Assembly (NCBI GenBank): GCA_003193925.1
Contig: PSPG01000008.1
Coordinates: forward strand, 73,848-137,847
DNA from: Candidatus Thalassarchaeum betae
GTDB lineage: Archaea; Thermoplasmatota; Poseidoniia; Poseidoniales; Thalassarchaeaceae
DNA length: 64,000 nucleotides
Reading direction: 5' to 3'
In this document: positions 60,584 through 64,000 of the stretch, piece after piece
Layout of the letters: every line of letters starts with the position of its first letter
Position numbering within the stretch: position 1 is the first letter of the stretch
Notes under the pieces: model-generated
What the model was told of the DNA's origin: nothing
Database searches by the model: none
Seen by the model: the letters and a program-made list of their open reading frames with translations, nothing else
Program-made: the position numbers and the translations under genes

Positions 60584-61147
60584 ATGCGCTCCCTACTGCT
60601 AGCCGGCGGTCGCTCGTCGCGCATGGGCAGCGACAAGGCTCTCATCGAGGTCGACGGCGTAGCCTGCATAGCCCGCGTCGCGATGGCTCTGGCCGAGGCC
60701 GGGCGCGAGCCGATCAGGATCGCGGTTGCCGAGCCGGATGCAATCGAGCGCTACGGCGCGGTCATCGACCCGTCAATCCAGGTCGAGTGGGTGCTCGACG
60801 CCCGACCGCACGCCGGGCCCATCGAGGCTCTGCTCGAGGCGCTCGAGGACCCGTTGTGCGAGTCCGAGAGCCTGCAGCTGGCCACCGTGGACGTGCCGTG
60901 GATAGACTCGGGGGTGTTCGCGGGGCTCGAGACCGCGCTGGGCGAGGGCGATGCACTCGCCATGCCCAGTGACGGCGAGTGGGCGCACCCGCTGCTGGCA
61001 CTGGTGCGCCCGAGCAGGGTGGTGGGTGCGCTGAGGGGAGGTGACCGCAGGCCGTTGCACGTCCAGTTCACCGAGATGCCGCACACACTGATGCTCGAGG
61101 ACCCTGCGGTCCTGCGCAATGTCAACACGCCTGAGGACCTAGAGTGA
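60584..61147 (+). CDS. mobA: molybdenum cofactor guanylyltransferase-like protein
   Basis: The N-terminal LLLAGGRSSRMGSDKALIEV loop is the nucleotide-binding signature of MobA, with TVDVPWIDSGVF and the C-terminal NVNTPEDLE. MobA attaches GMP to molybdopterin; a CTP-type nucleotidyltransferase of related fold is an alternative. Length 187. The 3' end overlaps the convergent purN gene by 9 bases. Confidence 0.85.
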   Translation: MRSLLLAGGRSSRMGSDKALIEVDGVACIARVAMALAEAGREPIRIAVAEPDAIERYGAVIDPSIQVEWVLDARPHAGPIEALLEALEDPLCESESLQLATVDVPWIDSGVFAGLETALGEGDALAMPSDGEWAHPLLALVRPSRVVGALRGGDRRPLHVQFTEMPHTLMLEDPAVLRNVNTPEDLE

Positions 61148-61771
61148 GACCTGGCCCGAGCAGAGCCGGTCGAGGACCTCCGGGTAGAGAACGTGCTCGA
61201 CCCTCTTGACGCGCTCCTGCAGGGCCTCCTCGTCGTCATCGGGCAGCACCTCCACCCGCCTCTGCGCGAGGATCGGCCCGGAGTCGATGGTCTCGTCGAC
61301 CAGATGCACCGTGCACCCGGTCACGCTGACGCCGGCTGCCAGGGCATCCCGGTGCGCATGGGCGCCCGGGAAGTCGGGCAGCAGTGAGGGGTGGATGTTG
61401 ACGAGCCGGCCCTCCCAACGCGACACGAACCAAGGCGTGAGGATGCGCATGTAGCCACTCAGCACTACGAGCTCGACATCCGCGGCGACCAGCTCGGCGT
61501 GTAGCAAACGCTCGTGTGCAAGGCGCCGCTCGGACTTGTCGATGTCCATGGGAAGGGGCACATCGACGGTCCTAACGCCGGCATCGCGGCCGTGCTCCAG
61601 ACCACCTGCATCAGTGCTGTCAGCCACGACTAGGACAGTGGCGTGGCAGCGGGGAGTCTGCTGGTACCTGAGCAGTGCGGCTAGCCCAGAGCCCCCGCCG
61701 GAGACCAGCAGTGCGAGTCGGACCGGATCATCGGTGGTGCCCGCCCGAGGCAGTGCGAAGCCTTCGCCCAT
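61139..61771 (-). CDS. purN: phosphoribosylglycinamide formyltransferase
   Basis: Transfers formyl from 10-formyl-THF to GAR in purine synthesis. Visible: LLVSGGGSGLAALLRY, LVVLSGYMRILTPWFVSRWE, GRLVNIHPSLLPDFPGAHAH (Asn/His catalytic pair), GCTVHLVDETIDSGPILAQ with the catalytic Asp. Length 210. ATG 61771 used. It converges on mobA. Confidence 0.92.
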   Translation of the reverse strand: MGEGFALPRAGTTDDPVRLALLVSGGGSGLAALLRYQQTPRCHATVLVVADSTDAGGLEHGRDAGVRTVDVPLPMDIDKSERRLAHERLLHAELVAADVELVVLSGYMRILTPWFVSRWEGRLVNIHPSLLPDFPGAHAHRDALAAGVSVTGCTVHLVDETIDSGPILAQRRVEVLPDDDEEALQERVKRVEHVLYPEVLDRLCSGQVSL

Positions 61772-61842
61772 GGCGTCTAGGCGGGTCGTCGGGGCTTGAG
61801 AATTGGGGCGTGAGGGGCTGCCGCTCTGATACCGAGTTTTTT

Positions 61843-62355
61843 ATGGGCAGAAGACAATGGCCTCGAACCGTGGAGCGACTGGAGACGGTGGACGAAATCG
61901 TCGAGCGCTACTGCGTGGCGAGCAGCTCAGGCAAGAGCAAGCTGTACGTCGGCCTCGGCTCGCTCTTCCTCGTGTTCGCGGTGATCGGCATCTGGATTCC
62001 GGGCTGGCCTACGGTCTCGTGGGCCGTCCCGGCCGCCTTCCTGTTCTCCATGTCGAGCGAGAGGATGTTCCGCTTGACCCTGACCAACCGGTACTTCGGG
62101 GCTGCTATGTTCGATTACTACGCCACTGGCAAGACCATCCCGCGACACGCCAAGTACGCCACCGTCGGGCTCATCGCCCTCATGGCCTCCCTCTCGGCCT
62201 ACTTCGTCTGGCACGTCTCGTCGCGCGGCGACGGGGTGCTATCCGACCCGGCATCGTGGAACGGGGCTGATCCGGGGTTCGGGTCTGGTGCGATCATTCT
62301 GGTCGGGCTGATCGGGATGTGGTATGTCGGAATCAAAGTCCCGACCCGAGAGTGA
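61843..62355 (+). CDS. DUF454 (YbaN-like) membrane protein
   Basis: YbaN/DUF454 signature: YVGLGSLFLVFAVIGIWIPG with WPTVSWAVPAAFLFSMSSER and a helix (TVGLIALMASLSAYFVWHV). Three membrane helices are visible; the C-terminus adds a further one (GAIILVGLIGMWYVGIKV). ATG 61843 is chosen over an ATG further upstream that overlaps purN. Function of the family is unknown. Confidence 0.8.
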   Translation: MGRRQWPRTVERLETVDEIVERYCVASSSGKSKLYVGLGSLFLVFAVIGIWIPGWPTVSWAVPAAFLFSMSSERMFRLTLTNRYFGAAMFDYYATGKTIPRHAKYATVGLIALMASLSAYFVWHVSSRGDGVLSDPASWNGADPGFGSGAIILVGLIGMWYVGIKVPTRE

Positions 62356-62432
62356 ATCAGTCCCTAGGGTCTGACTCGACCCACTGAAAGCCCATAGATT
62401 CATGATACCAAATTCTTCCGTATGGAACAGAG

Positions 62433-63491
62433 ATGTCTGAGCAGTCTATGTTTCAACTTGGGCTGAACACCTTTGGTGATGTAACAAGAGGTTCCGATGG
62501 ACAATTCGAGGAGCATCATGCAGTTCTGAGAAACGTAGTCGAGGAAGCAGTTCTAGCGGATAAACTGGGTTTGGATTTCTTCGGTGTCGGAGAGCATCAT
62601 AGAGATGATTTTGCAATCACTGCTCCAGAGGTCGTTCTCGGAGCAATCGCCAGTAGAACTGAGAGGATTCGTCTAGGAACAGCCGTTACAGTACTGAATT
62701 CAGACGACCCGATTAGAGTTTACGAAAGATTCGCAACATTGGACGCGCTCTCAAATGGCAGAGCTGAAGTAATTCTGGGCCGTGGCTCCTTTACCGAGTC
62801 ATTCCCCCTTTTTGGATTCAGGATGGAAGATTATGAAAGGCTCTTTGAAGAGAAACTAGAAATATTCTCTTTACTGAGAAATGAGGATGAATTCGATTGG
62901 GAGGGGACAATTCGCACCCCCCTTCTCAAGCAACGAGTTTACCCGACTACAGAACGAGGGGGCCTCCGGTCTTGGATAGGTGTTGGAGGAAGTCCCGAAT
63001 CTGTTGTTCGTGCGGCAAGACACGGAATCCCCCTATGCCTTGCTATCATAGGAGGTCAACCATCTCGCTTCACATCTTTTGTTGATCTCTATCACAGAGC
63101 ACTGACTCAGTTCGAACAACCCCGTCTGCCTATTTCTGTACACAGTCCAGGCCACATTGCTGAGACAGACGAGCAAGCCAAAGAAGAGATTTGGCCGCAT
63201 TACCGGGAGATGTTTGGCAGAATCGGGCGAGAGCGTGGTTGGCCACCAGTCACTTACGAGCAATTTGAGCTTGGAGTTGGTCCACTCGGCTCGATATATG
63301 TGGGGTCTCCTGAGACGGTGGCGGAGAAGATTATTCGAAACTCAAAACTGTTGCAGACATCTAGGTTTGATCTCAAGTACAGCAATGGCGGTATGCCACA
63401 TGACCAATTGATGAGTTCGATTGAGCTGTATGCAAAGGAAGTGGCTCCGATAGTTCGCGAAGCGATCACAGATTTCACTCCAATTCCTTGA
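62433..63491 (+). CDS. luciferase-like monooxygenase (LLM flavin-dependent oxidoreductase)
   Basis: The F420/FMN-dependent TIM barrel of the bacterial luciferase family: VGEHHRDDFAITAPEVVLGA, RIRLGTAVTVLNSDDPIRVY, LDALSNGRAEVILGRGSF and IGVGGSPESVVRAARHGIPL. Length 352. Codons and base composition are markedly more AT-rich than the neighbours (visible throughout the gene, with frequent A/T third positions), suggesting later acquisition, perhaps from bacteria (inference). The cofactor and substrate are unknown. A palindrome follows the stop. Confidence 0.88.
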   Translation: MSEQSMFQLGLNTFGDVTRGSDGQFEEHHAVLRNVVEEAVLADKLGLDFFGVGEHHRDDFAITAPEVVLGAIASRTERIRLGTAVTVLNSDDPIRVYERFATLDALSNGRAEVILGRGSFTESFPLFGFRMEDYERLFEEKLEIFSLLRNEDEFDWEGTIRTPLLKQRVYPTTERGGLRSWIGVGGSPESVVRAARHGIPLCLAIIGGQPSRFTSFVDLYHRALTQFEQPRLPISVHSPGHIAETDEQAKEEIWPHYREMFGRIGRERGWPPVTYEQFELGVGPLGSIYVGSPETVAEKIIRNSKLLQTSRFDLKYSNGGMPHDQLMSSIELYAKEVAPIVREAITDFTPIP

Positions 63492-63502
63492 TACGATCTG
63501 AA

Positions 63503-63520
63503 TCAAAGGGTACCCTTTGA
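63503..63520. promoter_or_regulatory. 18-bp palindrome after the luciferase-like gene
   Basis: TCAAAGGGTACCCTTTGA is a perfect 18-bp palindrome located 11 bases after the stop at 63491. It could be a protein-binding site or a transcript-end hairpin. The remainder of the gap to 63602 shows no coding frame I accept. Confidence 0.45.
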
Positions 63521-63602
63521 CTCACATGGCAAGGTTGACCAGAACCCCAGCAGTCGATACTGTCACATCCACAGCCTGCATCCGAGGGGACGGGAGTGAA
63601 CG

Positions 63603-63767
63603 ATGGCGATTGAGGTCTGTTCGAACTGCTTCAGCCCCCGCATCGCCCCCTACATGGGGTATGAGACCGGCAAGCGTTTCATCTGCCAGGACTGCGATGT
63701 AACCATCGAGTTCCAGAACATCGAAGCCTTGGTCGCATTCCTTCAGGAAAGGAGAGATGCCTCATGA
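63603..63767 (+). CDS. small zinc-ribbon protein (54 aa)
   Basis: A short frame starting ATG 63603 (MAIEVCSNCFSPRIAPYMGY) holds two CxxC pairs (CSNC and CQDC), a typical zinc ribbon, then an acidic helix to the TGA at 63765-63767. Its stop overlaps the next ATG (ATGA), a sign of coupled translation. Such small ribbons often bind RNA or metal; function unknown. Confidence 0.7.
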   Translation: MAIEVCSNCFSPRIAPYMGYETGKRFICQDCDVTIEFQNIEALVAFLQERRDAS

Positions 63768-64000
63768 GCAGGTATCTTGCAATTGGAATGATTCTTGCTT
63801 GTCTAGCGCTCGTAGTAGGGGGAATGTTTGGCCATTCTTGGCGTACACATGAAGGGATGAATCCCGGCGATGATCGTCTCCATGGGTCCCATTATGGTCT
63901 TCATGAAGTATATTATTCAGTAGACGGAGACCTAGGGGACCCCCTTGAATATTCCAATGCATGTGCAACGAGTGATTCTGCTTACGAACCGATGTGCGAT
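63764..64000 (+). CDS. membrane-anchored or secreted protein (N-terminal part, runs off the window)
   Basis: Starts with the ATG overlapping the stop of the small zinc-ribbon gene. The first 25 residues form a hydrophobic signal/anchor segment (YLAIGMILACLALVVGGMFG), followed by a polar, His- and Asp-rich extracytoplasmic part (HSWRTHEGMNPGDDRLHGSH). The frame is open to the last base, so only 79 residues are seen. No family is assigned. Confidence 0.6.
   Translation, partial: MSRYLAIGMILACLALVVGGMFGHSWRTHEGMNPGDDRLHGSHYGLHEVYYSVDGDLGDPLEYSNACATSDSAYEPMCD

Overview
The window is archaeal chromosomal DNA. The replication and repair set is euryarchaeal in type: DNA polymerase D large subunit (DP2), primase large subunit PriL, an archaeal DnaG-type primase, a PCNA-binding Nre repair protein and a UPF1/Dna2-like helicase. 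Archaea-type cofactor and tRNA-modification genes accompany it: 4-phosphopantoate-beta-alanine ligase, a 6-hydroxymethylpterin diphosphokinase MptE homologue and Pcc1 of KEOPS. Several promoters look leaderless, with an AT-rich box 25-30 nt before the start codon. GC-rich DNA, dense packing, many membrane-anchored or secreted proteins, SAP and zinc-ribbon proteins, and bacterial-type enzymes (MetK, class II fumarase, BolA/Grx) suggest a marine heterotroph such as Marine Group II (Poseidoniales). That lineage is an inference, not a measurement. I saw no integrase, transposase, phage gene, rRNA or CRISPR array; one tRNA gene (Cys) is present.

Layout. 0-7 kb: end of a 2-oxoacid:ferredoxin oxidoreductase alpha gene and its beta gene, an acetyltransferase, a zinc-ribbon/SAP protein, a helicase, then RDD membrane protein, YrdC/TsaC-like and methionine aminopeptidase in one run. 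7-9.5 kb: two copies of a ~206-bp module flanking a secreted protein with a PGF-like C-terminus; each copy leads into a different membrane-protein gene. 9.5-17.5 kb: EamA transporter, Grx4-BolA pair, ribulose-phosphate epimerase, thioredoxin, a winged-helix STAND ATPase, a ferritin-like/VIT1 fusion, M32 carboxypeptidase, beta-propeller protein. 17.5-18.54 kb: about 1 kb without a convincing gene, purine-biased on the plus strand, with three perfect 60-bp repeats, diverged copies and strong hairpins.

18.5-33.5 kb: fumarase with an in-frame ribbon-helix-helix N-terminus, cyclophilin, two tandem genes for CX9CX10CX2H-type zinc-finger membrane proteins, CsaA-like protein, PyrE, DP2, MptE, PriL, DUF373 protein, Nre and a HTH_10 regulator. 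33.6-38.8 kb: one 1720-residue surface protein with beta-propeller-like repeats and ten calcium-binding-type repeats. 38.8-45 kb: MetK, Pcc1, FAD oxidoreductase, NadC, pantoate ligase, isopropylmalate dehydrogenase-family enzyme.

44.5-54.3 kb: a winged-helix protein next to a degenerate type IIG-like methyltransferase, THEP1 NTPase, GcvH, RNase HI, a threonine dehydratase-family enzyme, tRNA-Cys, aminotransferase, SpeD-like protein, enolase. 54.3-64 kb: Lrp-type regulator with an inverted repeat in its promoter, redoxin, TPR protein, DnaG, an operon of three uncharacterised genes ending in MobA, PurN, DUF454 protein, a comparatively AT-rich luciferase-like monooxygenase, and two small genes at the right edge.

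The genes give a coherent picture of an archaeal replication core, oxidative 2-oxoacid metabolism, glycolysis (enolase) and pentose-phosphate metabolism, NAD, pantothenate and purine/pyrimidine synthesis, thiol/iron homeostasis and an elaborate cell surface. The most unusual items are the RHH-fumarase fusion, the purine repeat region at 17.6-18.4 kb, the duplicated 5' module, the paired zinc-finger membrane proteins and the methyltransferase-like protein lacking its catalytic signature.
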